Shown: positions 27,508 through 36,543 of the stretch, piece by piece | How positions within the stretch are numbered: position 1 is the stretch's first letter | Layout of the letters: each line of letters begins with the position of its first letter | Source of the DNA: Sandaracinus sp. | GTDB lineage: Bacteria; Myxococcota_A; Polyangia; Polyangiales; Houyiibacteriaceae | Direction: 5' to 3' | Assembly (NCBI GenBank): GCA_020633125.1 | Contig: JACKEH010000032.1 | Coordinates: 1-49,912, forward strand | Length of the DNA stretch: 49,912 bases | Notes under the pieces: model-generated | The model's input: the letters and a program-made list of their open reading frames with translations, nothing else | What the model was told of the DNA's origin: nothing | Databases searched by the model: none | Program-made: the position numbers and the translations under genes

Positions 27508-28323
27508 GTGGACGATCGACGCCTCGCGTTTCTTCTCGACGAACGGGTCCTGCGTGTCGAAGGCGACGACGCCCGAACGTGGCTGCAGGGTCAGATCACG
27601 TCGGACATCCATCGAGAAGCCCCCGGCACTTCGACCTACGGGTTGGTGCTCGTGGGGACGGGGCAAGTGCTCGCCGACGTGTGGGTGCTCGACCTCGGGG
27701 ACACGTTCCTCGTACGGAGCGCGAGCGCCGTCTTCGACGAGCTCGTCGCGCGGCTCGACCGCTACGTCGTGATGGAGGACGTCGAGCTCGAGCCGACCTC
27801 GCTCTCGGTGGTGCACGTCGTCGGAGACGGCCTCGAGCTCGGAGACGGCGCGACGGTGACCGACCGCGTGGGCCGTCCGGGCGTCGATCTGCTCGTCGAG
27901 GACGCGAGCGCGACGCTGGCGGAGCTGGAAGCGGCGGGTTTCGAACGAGGCGACGAAGCCACGTTCGAAGCGCTGCGTATCGCGGCGGCACGTCCGCGTT
28001 TGGGCCGCGATTTCGGCTTGAACACCCTCCCCCAAGAAGCCGGGCTGGTCGGCGCGGTGTCCTTCACGAAGGGCTGCTACTTCGGACAAGAGCCCGTCGT
28101 GATGCTTCGCGATCGCGGCAAGCCGCCGAAGCGTTTGGTGCACGTCGTCCTCGAAGCCGAGGCGAGCCCCGGCATCGCGGTGACCCGCGAAGGTGCCGAG
28201 GTCGGAACGCTCACCTCGGTGGCCGGCACGGAGGGCCTGGCGCTGGTGAAGCGGCGTGCGCTCGAGGCCGGCGATCTGCGGATTGCCGGGGTCGAGCCAC
28301 GTGCGATCCGGGTGATCGAGTGA
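27508..28323 (+). CDS. ygfZ: YgfZ/GcvT-fold folate-binding protein
   Basis: 271 residues from a GTG at 27508 with GGAG seven bases upstream. The YgfZ signature is present as FTKGCYFGQEPVVMLRDRGK (K-G-C-Y-x-G-Q-E), together with the early QGQITSDI. YgfZ proteins use tetrahydrofolate to help make or repair certain Fe-S proteins. It fits its neighbour, an A-type Fe-S carrier gene 122 bp downstream on the same strand. Confidence 0.92.
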   Translation: MDDRRLAFLLDERVLRVEGDDARTWLQGQITSDIHREAPGTSTYGLVLVGTGQVLADVWVLDLGDTFLVRSASAVFDELVARLDRYVVMEDVELEPTSLSVVHVVGDGLELGDGATVTDRVGRPGVDLLVEDASATLAELEAAGFERGDEATFEALRIAAARPRLGRDFGLNTLPQEAGLVGAVSFTKGCYFGQEPVVMLRDRGKPPKRLVHVVLEAEASPGIAVTREGAEVGTLTSVAGTEGLALVKRRALEAGDLRIAGVEPRAIRVIE

Positions 28324-28445
28324 GCCTTCGGGCGTTCGCGCAACGTCGACTGGCCGTTCGCGCGGTGCTGCCCTAGAGTCCGGGTCCGTAACGTCACCCG
28401 CGCACGGAGCGACGGGCACGAGGAAGAGCCGAAGGAAGTACTGCG

Positions 28446-28769
28446 ATGATCGAGCTGACGCCGAAGGCGGCCGACAAGGTCAAGGAGATCCGGGACGCGG
28501 AGGGCCTCGAAGGCCAAGGGCTTCGCGTGCGTGTGCTCGGCGGTGGCTGCTCCGGCTTCTCGTACGACCTCTACTTCGAGGACGAGACGAGCGACCTGGA
28601 CCAGCTCTTCGAGTCGCACGGCATCCCGATCTACGTCGACATGATGAGCTACCAGTACCTCGAGGGCGTCGAGATCGACTACGTCGAGGGGCTGCACGGC
28701 GCGGGCTTCAAGTTCCTCAACCCGCAGGCGAAGTCGACCTGCGGTTGTGGTTCGAGCTTCTCGGCCTGA
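28446..28769 (+). CDS. A-type iron-sulfur cluster carrier (IscA/ErpA family)
   Basis: 107 residues with ribosome site GGAAG ahead of the ATG. All three cluster cysteines are present: Cys35 (GGGCSGFSYDLYF), Cys99 and Cys101 (KSTCGCGSSF). The length and the run FKFLNPQAKSTCGCGSSF match the family. It delivers Fe-S clusters to target enzymes and is a natural partner of YgfZ. Whether it is IscA-like, ErpA-like or SufA-like cannot be decided from sequence alone. Confidence 0.93.
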   Translation: MIELTPKAADKVKEIRDAEGLEGQGLRVRVLGGGCSGFSYDLYFEDETSDLDQLFESHGIPIYVDMMSYQYLEGVEIDYVEGLHGAGFKFLNPQAKSTCGCGSSFSA

Positions 28770-28790
28770 CCCCCCTCCGCGGAAGCGAAG

Positions 28791-28816
28791 CGCCCCGAGA
28801 GCTCTCGGGGCGTTTC
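28791..28816 (+). terminator. Terminator after A-type carrier gene
   Basis: A perfect 22-nt palindrome, CGCCCCGAGAG / CTCTCGGGGCG, followed by TTTC, 21 bp after the stop. The missing loop means the central bases must open to form one. Confidence 0.8.
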
Positions 28817-28888
28817 TCGTTCCGTCGACGAACCTCGGTCGTTCGGTCTTCCCGGAGCACGGCGCGTTTCTCGTCGGCCAAACGCAAA

Positions 28889-28914
28889 AACGCCCCGGCC
28901 GGAGCCGAGGCGTT
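28889..28914 (-). terminator. Terminator of rplY
   Basis: On the minus strand the stem AACGCCTCGGC / GCCGGGGCGTT (one mismatch), loop TCCG, is followed by TTTGCGTTT. It lies 22 bp beyond the rplY stop. Confidence 0.8.
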
Positions 28915-28936
28915 TCCGAGAAAAGAGCTCAGGGCT

Positions 28937-29548
28937 TCACTTCTTGGCGCCCTTGGCCTCTTCCTTCGCTTCCTTGGCCGCCGCGCGGGCCGCCTTCTTG
29001 TCCTCGACCACCGCGACGAGCGTGAGCTCGGGCTTGAGCGTGATCGACAGACCCTCGGGGAGCGCGATGTCCTTGACCGCGATCGTGCCGTTCAGGTCGA
29101 CCTCGGTGATGTCCATGACGATCTCGGCGATGATCTGCGTGGGCTTGCAGCGAACGGGCACCGAGCGGCGCGTCACGTTCACGGCGCCACCCTTGACCTG
29201 ACCGACGGCGCGGCCGGTGGTGCGGATGGGCACCTCGACGACGACCTCACTGTCCGCGGTGACGCGGAGGAAGTCGGCGTGAATCAGCTCGCGGGTGACG
29301 GGCTCGACGACCACGTCACGAACCATGGCGAGCTCTTCCTTGCCGCCGAAGGCGAGCTTGAAGAGCGTGTTGCGCCGGAAGGCGCCCTGAAGGTGGTGGC
29401 TCAGTTCCTTGGGGTCCACCGTCAGCGGCGTGGGCTCGACTCCGGGTCCGTAGAGGACGGCCGGAAGCTTGCCCTGAACGCGCAACCGACGAGCGGGCCC
29501 CTTTCCACGCTCAGCGCGGACCTCAGCCTGCAACGTCTGCGATTCCAT
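28937..29548 (-). CDS. rplY: Large ribosomal subunit protein L25/CTC
   Basis: 203 residues of the two-domain Ctc type. The N-terminal 5S-rRNA-binding domain shows ERGKGPARRLRVQGKLPAVL and YGPGVEPTPLTVDPKEL; the C-terminal TL5-like domain follows from about residue 100 (VPIRTTGRAVGQVKGG). It ends in an Ala/Lys-rich tail (AAKEAKEEAKGAKK). It binds 5S rRNA in the large subunit, and Ctc forms are stress-linked in some bacteria. pth, its frequent neighbour, is not here. Confidence 0.95.
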   Translation of the reverse strand: MESQTLQAEVRAERGKGPARRLRVQGKLPAVLYGPGVEPTPLTVDPKELSHHLQGAFRRNTLFKLAFGGKEELAMVRDVVVEPVTRELIHADFLRVTADSEVVVEVPIRTTGRAVGQVKGGAVNVTRRSVPVRCKPTQIIAEIVMDITEVDLNGTIAVKDIALPEGLSITLKPELTLVAVVEDKKAARAAAKEAKEEAKGAKK

Positions 29549-29620
29549 GTCTGCTTCTCCTGATCGCCGCGACCGAAGGGATCGCGGGGGGCGGAGGTGT
29601 GACCGGGCGGCGGCTCGGGG

Positions 29621-32600
29621 TCAAGCCGCGGCGCCGCGCACGGGCCACTCGAGCGAACGAAGCTCGACCGCGACCCGCTGGAGCGCCGCCCGAATCTCCG
29701 TGAACGAGGGGCGCTCGGCGGGGTTGCGGCGAATGCAGCGGCGGATGATCTCGGCGAAGCCGGCCGTGCGTGGGTCGAGGGTCAGCCGGCCGACCGGGGC
29801 CGGCATGCCGTCGTGCTGCAGGTGCGCGGTGATGGTCGCGAGGTCGTGGCTCTCTTCGAAGAGCGTCTCGCCGGTCAGCAGCTCGTACCCGAGGCAGCCG
29901 AACGCGTAGACGTCGGCCGGCGTGGCGAGGCCCCGCTTGCTCTCGTCGTGCCCCCAGACCTCTGGCGCGCCGTAGCTCGCGGTGCCGCAGCCGGGACGGA
30001 GCTTTCGGCCGGCGAGACCGAAGTCCACGAGCACCGGTTGGTCGAGCGTGTGGACCTCGGAGGCGAGCCCGTCGCCTTCGCGGAGAATCACGTTCGAGGG
30101 CTTCACGTCGAGGTGCGCGATGCCCTTCGCGTGCATCGCCTCGAGGCCGCCGGCGACGCCGTCGAGAATCTTGAGGGCGCGCGGCATGTCGAGCGCGCCG
30201 ATCTCGATGGCGCGCTCGAGACTCGGGCCTTCGACGAGCTCCATGACGAGGATCGGCTTCGGGCGGGCCCCGGCGTCGAAGGTGACGAAGCGCGCGATGT
30301 GCGCGTGCTCCGGGAGCGCGAGCAGCGCGCCGGCCTCTTCGCGAAAGAGGTTGAAGAACTCGCCTTCGGACAAGGTGCGTGCGGCGCCGCCGGCGTACTC
30401 CGGCACCTTGAGCGCGAAGGTCTCGGCCTTGGGCTCGTGCCGCGACTCCGCGCGACGCGCGACGAAGACCGAGCCGACCGCGCCGTTGCCGATCGCGCGG
30501 GTGACGTAGAAGCCTCCGAGGATGCGGCTCGGCGGCATCCAGGCGGGGAGCGCGGCCTCGCGCGGCGCCGCGACCACGTAGCTCGGTCGACTCCGGCGGG
30601 GCGCGTCGAGCGGCAACGTCGCGACGCGCTGCAACGCGACGACGACCGCTTGGCCGAGCGCGTTGGGCAGCTCGTCGCGAAGCGTGTCGGCGACGCTCTC
30701 GATCGCTTCGCCGAGGTCGACCGGCGTGCCGCGCAACGCGTGATCGAGGTGGATGTCGAGGTAACGCACCGCGGGGCCGATCGCCGAACGATCTCCGTCG
30801 ACCGAATCGCCGAGACGTCGACGCGCGCCGAGCGTCAGCTTGGCGAGCGCGCCCGCCGCGGCCTCGAGCGACGCGAAGGGCGACTCGCCGTCGGTCTCTT
30901 CGGCGACCTCGCGCAGCGACCCCGCGCGACCACAGGGCTCGAGCGAACGTCCGAGCTCGAGCAACGACGCGCGCAACGCTTCGACGCGCGGAGAGCACGC
31001 GACGGGAAGGTCGTGCGCGAGCTTCGAGAGCGCTTCGACCGCTTCGCGAACCCCGCGCCCTCCGGTCGGCCCGGTGGCGACGGCCTTCTCGACGCGCGCG
31101 TACGCCGCCAAGGCGGTCTCGAGGTCGGGGACCATCGAGGCTTCGGCCATCGTCACGAGATCACGCTGCGCGTTCACCGAGCAGCCGGCGACGAGCAAGA
31201 CGTCGCTGACCTCGACGATATCCTCGCGGACCACGGCGTCGCAGGCACGGGCCGCGGTGGCGCAGAGCGCGCGCCGCAGCGGGACGTTCACGTCGTCACG
31301 CAGGCGTCGGAGCAACACCTGTGTCGCGAGCAAGCGGCGCTGACGAAGCAAGTCCGAGCGGTCGTCCACGCGGCGACCGTCCGAGTCGACGAGATGAAGC
31401 AACGAGCGCAAACGACGCATGCGCAGCGTCGGATGCGCGACCGAACCGTCGGTACGCAGGGGCTCGCCTTCTTGAATCACGAGCCAGTTCGTCAGGCGCT
31501 GAAAGAGGTCACCGAGCGGGCGCACTTCTTCGCCCGGCTCTTCGCCACGCGAGCCCAACGCGAGGAGGTTCGCGAGCGTCTCGGACTCGAGCAGCGCCAA
31601 ATCGAGCTCTCGCAGCGCGCGAAACGCACGCCGGCGCGAGCTCTCCCCCATGTCGTCGGTGTGAGCTTCGAGCTCCCGTACACGTGCTTCGGCGTGCTCG
31701 AGGGCGACCTGCGCGTCGAAGCTCGCCTCGCGGGCGCCGTGCGTGACGAAGCTCTGCAGCGCGCGGGCGACGAGGTCGCGCAGGCTCGGTCGCTCGGGAT
31801 CCGGATCGAGCTCGTCGAGCAAGGCCTCGGTCAAGGCGTTCTGCCCGTCGTCCTTGCTGCGAAGCTGCGTGGTCGCCTCACGAAGCTGGGCGTGCGCGCG
31901 TTTGGCGGCCCACTCGCCGAAACCTTCGCCGCGCTCGGCGCGCAGCTCGACGAGCGCCTCGGTGACGTCGAGGCCGCCGTGGCGAACCAGGTGCGAGAGC
32001 AGCTGCTCGACCGCCTCGGGCTCGCGCTCCGCGGCGCGTGGTAGACCGAGGACCATCGCGGCGGCGAGGCCGCGGTCCTTCGAGAAGATCGGGCTGCCGA
32101 GCAAGTTGCGACAGGCCTCGAGCCCCTCTTGCGGCGACACCGCGATCGACGCCGCGAGAGAGGCCGCCGCGCGACGCCACTCGGTGATGCCGAGCGCGGG
32201 CTCGAGGTGCCGCTCGATCTCTTCGCGAAAGGTCGGGCGCGCGTCGACGAGCAACCCGCGCGCAGTGGCGACGTGGCGCCACACGAGGCTCTCGCGGTCG
32301 CCGAGCAAACGCTCCCACGCGGCCGCCACCACCTCGGTCTCGAAGACACGCACGCCGCTGGAGTCGCCTTCGGCAAAACGACGGCCCGCCTCCCGCGCGG
32401 CGCGCTCGAGCAGACGTGCGGCGAGGCGTCGTTGGGGAAGACCGCCGGTGCTGGGAATCGCGAGCCATTCGCGCGAGACGTCGCGCCGCGAGATCAGCGC
32501 GAGCGCCAAGCCGTCGGCGTGAACGCCGCTGCCGAGCGGGAGGTCGAGCGAGAGCGCGACGCGGGCGCGCATGGCCGCGCCTGCGAGCGCGCGGCGGGAG

Positions 32601-32971
32601 CTGAGCGCGAGCTGCGTGGCGAGCGCGACGAAGGTCGCCGCGTCGCCGTCTCGAAGACGAAGCAGCACGCGACGGCCGAGCTCGCGTTTGGCGTCGCTTT
32701 GCGGGAGCGCCGCCGCGAGCTCGTAGAGCGCGGCCGCCGCGGCGGGAGCCGAGAGCCACTCGACGTCCTCGACCAGCCGCGTCTCGAGGGCATGCTCGAC
32801 CGAGGCCAAGAGCTCGTCCGGGTCGAGACCTTCGAGCGGCACGGTGCGTCGGTGGTCCGCCACGGCCGCGGCCAGCGTGGCCAAGCTCTGACGCCAGGCC
32901 GCCCGGCGTTCGGCCGGGTCGCTGTGCCGATGAAGCTGCGTCAACCCGTCGAGGTAGTCCCTGTGGCGCAC
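29621..32971 (-). CDS. Very large protein kinase-like protein with C-terminal kinase domain
   Basis: 1,116 residues from a GTG at 32971 that has GGGAG seven bases upstream. The first 800 residues are helical, rich in Leu, Arg and Glu, without known motifs, perhaps alpha-solenoid repeats. The last 298 form a kinase domain: glycine loop GNGAVGSVFVA (from about 828), Lys855 (FALKVPEY), HLDVKPSN with Asp955, DFGLAG with Asp983, then GTASYGAPEVWG. The HRD motif is HLD, so it is a non-RD kinase, which usually means control other than activation-loop phosphorylation. No membrane helix is seen. Kinase-last order is the reverse of most myxobacterial kinases. Confidence 0.88.
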   Translation of the reverse strand: MRHRDYLDGLTQLHRHSDPAERRAAWRQSLATLAAAVADHRRTVPLEGLDPDELLASVEHALETRLVEDVEWLSAPAAAAALYELAAALPQSDAKRELGRRVLLRLRDGDAATFVALATQLALSSRRALAGAAMRARVALSLDLPLGSGVHADGLALALISRRDVSREWLAIPSTGGLPQRRLAARLLERAAREAGRRFAEGDSSGVRVFETEVVAAAWERLLGDRESLVWRHVATARGLLVDARPTFREEIERHLEPALGITEWRRAAASLAASIAVSPQEGLEACRNLLGSPIFSKDRGLAAAMVLGLPRAAEREPEAVEQLLSHLVRHGGLDVTEALVELRAERGEGFGEWAAKRAHAQLREATTQLRSKDDGQNALTEALLDELDPDPERPSLRDLVARALQSFVTHGAREASFDAQVALEHAEARVRELEAHTDDMGESSRRRAFRALRELDLALLESETLANLLALGSRGEEPGEEVRPLGDLFQRLTNWLVIQEGEPLRTDGSVAHPTLRMRRLRSLLHLVDSDGRRVDDRSDLLRQRRLLATQVLLRRLRDDVNVPLRRALCATAARACDAVVREDIVEVSDVLLVAGCSVNAQRDLVTMAEASMVPDLETALAAYARVEKAVATGPTGGRGVREAVEALSKLAHDLPVACSPRVEALRASLLELGRSLEPCGRAGSLREVAEETDGESPFASLEAAAGALAKLTLGARRRLGDSVDGDRSAIGPAVRYLDIHLDHALRGTPVDLGEAIESVADTLRDELPNALGQAVVVALQRVATLPLDAPRRSRPSYVVAAPREAALPAWMPPSRILGGFYVTRAIGNGAVGSVFVARRAESRHEPKAETFALKVPEYAGGAARTLSEGEFFNLFREEAGALLALPEHAHIARFVTFDAGARPKPILVMELVEGPSLERAIEIGALDMPRALKILDGVAGGLEAMHAKGIAHLDVKPSNVILREGDGLASEVHTLDQPVLVDFGLAGRKLRPGCGTASYGAPEVWGHDESKRGLATPADVYAFGCLGYELLTGETLFEESHDLATITAHLQHDGMPAPVGRLTLDPRTAGFAEIIRRCIRRNPAERPSFTEIRAALQRVAVELRSLEWPVRGAAA

Positions 32972-33173
32972 CCGGATCTCCCGCCCGTGCAGGCGTCGCG
33001 TGAGGCGCGAGCATACCAGACGGACCGCCCGGGTTCCGGCGGTTTCCGCCCCGCGGGGGGCGGGAGTGGGGGCGAGTGGGGTTTCCCCCCGACACCGTTT
33101 CACGCTGGAGAGAACGCCGACTCCCCCGAGTGGGCGAAGCCGACGGCGTCCCGGCGTTTCGGTGAGCCCGTGC

Positions 33174-35153
33174 TCAGCGAAGGTGCAGTCGTCCGACGTG
33201 GAGCACCTCGTCGCGGAGCCACGCGAGGGTCCCGTTCGTGGCGAGCGAGGGCGAGGTGTCGAAGCCGCTTCCCCCGGTCAGGGGAGCCGTGACGCCGGCG
33301 TCGAGGTCCGCGATCCAGAGGGTGGCGCTCGTGATCTCGTGCCCGTCGTCGACGATCCGCTCGAAGACGAGGTGTCGGCTCGAGGCCGCGAAACGCGCGT
33401 GACCGCCTTCGCCGAGGTGCAGCGTGCGCCCCGTCGCGAGCTCGTGAACGTAGAGCCCGGTCGACAAGCCCCGGAAGGCGACGAAGCGACGGTCCGGCGA
33501 GAGCCGCGGGTCGAAGGGTCGGTCGCCGGAAAGCGACACGTCGCGGCGCTGGCCCTGGACGTCGACGCGCACGAGGTCGTCGGCGATCCACGTCAACGCT
33601 CCGTCGGGCTCGGTGATCGGTGCGACCTCACCGCCTTCGAGATCGAGCGCGAGGTGCGGGACCGCGCTCTCGGATTGGCCCGGCGTACGTACACCGAGCG
33701 CGCGACCGTCGGCGCGCCATCGGGGCGCGAAGCCGCGGGCGGGACCCTGCGCGAGCGTGCGAATCGTCGTCTCGTCGGCGACGTCGAGCGTGGCGAAGCC
33801 CGGCGCCGAGAGCGCGAATCGGTCCCCCGTCGGCGCCACCTCGACCGCGAGGAAACGACGGTCCGGGTGAAGCGTGGTGACGCCCTCGATCGAAGCGAAG
33901 GGCGCGACCTCGCGCGCGAGCTCGATGCGGGTCACCTGGGTCTCGTCCAAGAGCGCCGCGCTCGTCCCTTCGCGCGACTCGGTCGCGCAGCCGACGACGA
34001 CGAGCCCAGCGAGCGCCGAGAGCGTGAGACGCCGACGACGGAAGAGCGCGAGGAAACCGACGAAGAGCCAGAGCCCGAAGCCCGTGGCGCCCCCGGTCGC
34101 GGAGCATCCGCCGGACGCGGCCACACGCTCGGGAGGAACGAGGCTGCCCGCGTCGACCTCGACCTCGTCACCCGCGTCGGTGCCGACGGTGGGCACGGTG
34201 CCCGCGTCCTCCTCGGTCGGCGCGCCCGCGTCGACCTCGGGAGCACCGGCGTCTTCCGGTTCGGGCGGCGACGTGCGCACCAAACCGACGCTGCACCAGG
34301 TCTCGCCTCCCACGGCCACGTCGCAGGTGCGACGCGCCTCCCCGAATCCGTCGCGGGTCGCGACGACGGTGTAGCTGCCGGCCGGCACGGTGAACGACCA
34401 CGCCCCCGTGCCGTCGGCGCTCGTCGCGCGCTCGCTGCGTCCGTCGAGCGCGACCGCAGCGCCGGAGACCCGCATGGACGTGTCCTCGAGGCCGCGACCG
34501 GCGTCCTCGAAGGTCACGCCGAGCAGCGTGCCGGTGCTGGGCGTCGGCGGCGTGACGGTGCCCGGCGTGCGGCCGTAGTGGCGGAGGATCGCGCGGTAGT
34601 GCGCTTCGGCCATCTGGGCCCGGCGGGTGGCGTCGCCGAGGTATCGCGCGTCGGTCCCACAGTTGTTGATGAACGCGGTCTCCGAGAGCGCCGCTGGCAT
34701 CGTGGTCTCACGCAGGACGTGGAAGTTGGCGAGCTTGCCACCACGGTCGCGTAGGCCCCACGCGCGAAGCATCTCTTCCTGAATCCGGTCGCGAAGGTTC
34801 AGCGAGGTGCTGCCGGGCGTCGTGTAGGCGAACGTCTCGGAGCCGGTCGCGGGGGTGCCGGCGTTCGAGTTCGCGTGAATCGAGACGAAGCGATCGGCGC
34901 CACGCGAGTTCGCGAAGTTGGTGCGCGCCGAGAGGCTGACCGCGCGGTCGTCGGAGCGCGTGAGGTCGACGGTGAACCCTGCGTCTCGAAGGAGGGTCGC
35001 GGTGCGCCGTGCGATGTCGAGCACCACGGCTTGTTCTTCGAGCCCACACCCCACCGCGCCCGGATCCGTTCCCCCGTGGCCCGCGTCGATCACGATGCGC
35101 TGCGCGAGCGTGGGTGAGGACCAGAGGACCAAGGCGAGGACGGCGATACGCAT
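33174..35153 (-). CDS. N-acetylmuramoyl-L-alanine amidase with internal MYXO-CTERM signal and second lipoprotein-like module
   Basis: 659 residues. A signal peptide (MRIAVLALVLWSSPTLAQ) leads to an Amidase_3 domain (about 19-195) with zinc ligands His26 (DAGHGG), Glu40, His93 (SIHAN) and catalytic Glu158 (LSETAFINN), which cuts peptide stems from peptidoglycan. A carboxypeptidase-regulatory-like domain (about 205-292) and an acidic DAG-rich linker follow. Residues 350-375 form a MYXO-CTERM-type signal: SGGCSATGG, a helix LWLFVGFLALF, and RRRR. Without a stop the frame continues into LTLSALAGLVVVGC, a lipobox at Cys389, and 270 residues resembling a beta-propeller of TolB type (LHPDRRFLAVEVAP, LSPDRRFVAFRG). 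No start codon is seen between the parts. Confidence 0.85.
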   Translation of the reverse strand: MRIAVLALVLWSSPTLAQRIVIDAGHGGTDPGAVGCGLEEQAVVLDIARRTATLLRDAGFTVDLTRSDDRAVSLSARTNFANSRGADRFVSIHANSNAGTPATGSETFAYTTPGSTSLNLRDRIQEEMLRAWGLRDRGGKLANFHVLRETTMPAALSETAFINNCGTDARYLGDATRRAQMAEAHYRAILRHYGRTPGTVTPPTPSTGTLLGVTFEDAGRGLEDTSMRVSGAAVALDGRSERATSADGTGAWSFTVPAGSYTVVATRDGFGEARRTCDVAVGGETWCSVGLVRTSPPEPEDAGAPEVDAGAPTEEDAGTVPTVGTDAGDEVEVDAGSLVPPERVAASGGCSATGGATGFGLWLFVGFLALFRRRRLTLSALAGLVVVGCATESREGTSAALLDETQVTRIELAREVAPFASIEGVTTLHPDRRFLAVEVAPTGDRFALSAPGFATLDVADETTIRTLAQGPARGFAPRWRADGRALGVRTPGQSESAVPHLALDLEGGEVAPITEPDGALTWIADDLVRVDVQGQRRDVSLSGDRPFDPRLSPDRRFVAFRGLSTGLYVHELATGRTLHLGEGGHARFAASSRHLVFERIVDDGHEITSATLWIADLDAGVTAPLTGGSGFDTSPSLATNGTLAWLRDEVLHVGRLHLR

Positions 35154-35274
35154 CGCGCCTCGACGGAGCAAAGGGCGTGCTCACCCCGAATGCGGCGAAT
35201 TGCCCGAAGTTGCGTGCGAATGCCGAGCCGATTCCGCGGGTCCGAACACCCCGCTGACCAGGTTCTGGACGGCT

Positions 35275-35439
35275 AGTACCCCCGGTCACAAGTTCGTTCC
35301 GGGTATCCGCGGCCCTCGACGCGGATCTCGCTCGCCGACCTCCTCGAATAGGCTTTGGCCTGTCCTTCGTCAGCGCAGCAAACGACCTCCACGCCGATCA
35401 TCCACGGCAACCCGGAACGAACTTGTGACCGGGGGTACT
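35275..35439. repeat. Intergenic element with perfect 30-bp inverted repeats
   Basis: Left arm 35275-35304 (AGTACCCCCGGTCACAAGTT...) and right arm 35410-35439 are exact reverse complements over 30 bp, with a 105-bp centre that has no gene. Total length 165 bp. A degenerate copy of the left arm is at 2697-2726. No transposase is near, so it could be a MITE or a large REP-like hairpin. It fills most of the 305-bp gap between the amidase and nitronate monooxygenase genes; nothing else is seen there. Confidence 0.85.
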
Positions 35440-35458
35440 CGCGGGCTGTGGATCGCGC

Positions 35459-36469
35459 TCACGTTCCGGTGGGTGCGGCCGTCGGCTGCGAGGCCTGCCA
35501 CGCGTCCGCGAAGCGGCGCACGACGTCGCCCGCGGGCTCGACCGCACGAACGCCGTCGACGCTCTTTCCGGCCTGCCAGTAGTCCTTGTAGGTGCCGCCT
35601 TCGAGCGACGCCTTCTTCAGCTGCCACACGCTCTTGAGCGAGTAGTACATGCGGCCGTAGTGCTTGAGCTTCGGGTGGCGCAGCACGCGCTTCATCACGA
35701 AGCCCGCCTTGGTGCCGACCTGCTTCACGTAGGGCGTCTCGATGATCGCGACGGGCACGCCGCTGATCTTCTCAGTCAAGACGATGTCTTCCGCGTGCGC
35801 GTCGACGATCGCCTTCTTGTAGTCGTCGTGCGCCTTGCACTCGGTGGTCGCGATGAAACGCGTGCCGACCTGCACGCCCGCGTAGCCGAGCTGCAGCATC
35901 TTCACGAAGGTCGCTTCGTCGCCGACGCCGCCCGCGCAGACGAGCGGCACCCCGAGGTCGCCGAGCTCGGCGTAGAGCGCTTCGGGGGCCTTGCGACCGG
36001 CGTGACCGCCCGCGCGCGCGTTGACGCAGATGAGCCCGTCGACGCCGCCTTCGAGCGCCTTCTCCGCCCACTTTCGCTCGGTGACGTCGTGGTAGACGAC
36101 GCCGCCCGCGGCGTGCACGGCGTCGACGACCCAGCGCGGGTCGCCGAGGGCGGTGACGAAGAAGCGGACGCCCTCTTCGAGCGCGACGTCCACCCACTTC
36201 TTCATGCGGTCCATGTAGACGTCGGAGCTCTTCTCGACGATGGCGTTGAAGCCGAAGGGCTTGTCGGTGATGCGACGCATCAGTCGAATGCCCTCGCGCA
36301 GGTCGTGGCCGTGCACGAAGCGCATCGAGATGGGCTGGATGACGCCGAGCCCGCCCGCCGCGCTCACCGCCGCCACGAGCTCCGGGTTGGAGCACGGGTA
36401 CATGGCGCCGCAGATCAGCGGAACCTCGATGCCGGCATGACGGGTGAAGGCGGTCTCGTGAGCGTTCAT
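35459..36469 (-). CDS. Nitronate monooxygenase family FMN protein
   Basis: 336 residues from the ATG at 36469 (MNAHETAFTRHAGIEVPLIC). It is a TIM-barrel flavoprotein of the NMO / 2-nitropropane-dioxygenase / FabK-like group: early LICGAMYPCSNPELVAAVSA, FMN contacts GGLGVIQP, NARAGGHAGRKAP, VPLVCAGGVGDEATFVKML and GYAGVQVGTRFIATTE. The sequence AGGHAG is the phosphate-binding loop. Members oxidise alkyl nitronates or reduce enoyl groups; the substrate is uncertain. It is followed by the inverted-repeat element. Confidence 0.88.
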   Translation of the reverse strand: MNAHETAFTRHAGIEVPLICGAMYPCSNPELVAAVSAAGGLGVIQPISMRFVHGHDLREGIRLMRRITDKPFGFNAIVEKSSDVYMDRMKKWVDVALEEGVRFFVTALGDPRWVVDAVHAAGGVVYHDVTERKWAEKALEGGVDGLICVNARAGGHAGRKAPEALYAELGDLGVPLVCAGGVGDEATFVKMLQLGYAGVQVGTRFIATTECKAHDDYKKAIVDAHAEDIVLTEKISGVPVAIIETPYVKQVGTKAGFVMKRVLRHPKLKHYGRMYYSLKSVWQLKKASLEGGTYKDYWQAGKSVDGVRAVEPAGDVVRRFADAWQASQPTAAPTGT

Positions 36470-36543
36470 GGAGCGCGTTCTAGCACCATGCCGCACCGCG
36501 TCACGCCCGCGTCATCGCGGGCGGAATCACGCACTCGTCGCGC

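Noticed and set aside
33045..33140. Third copy of the GC-rich GAGGTTTCCCC repeat
   Set aside because: GAGTGGGGTTTCCCCCC and GAGTGGGCGAAGCC look similar, but the order and spacing of blocks are too different to be sure.
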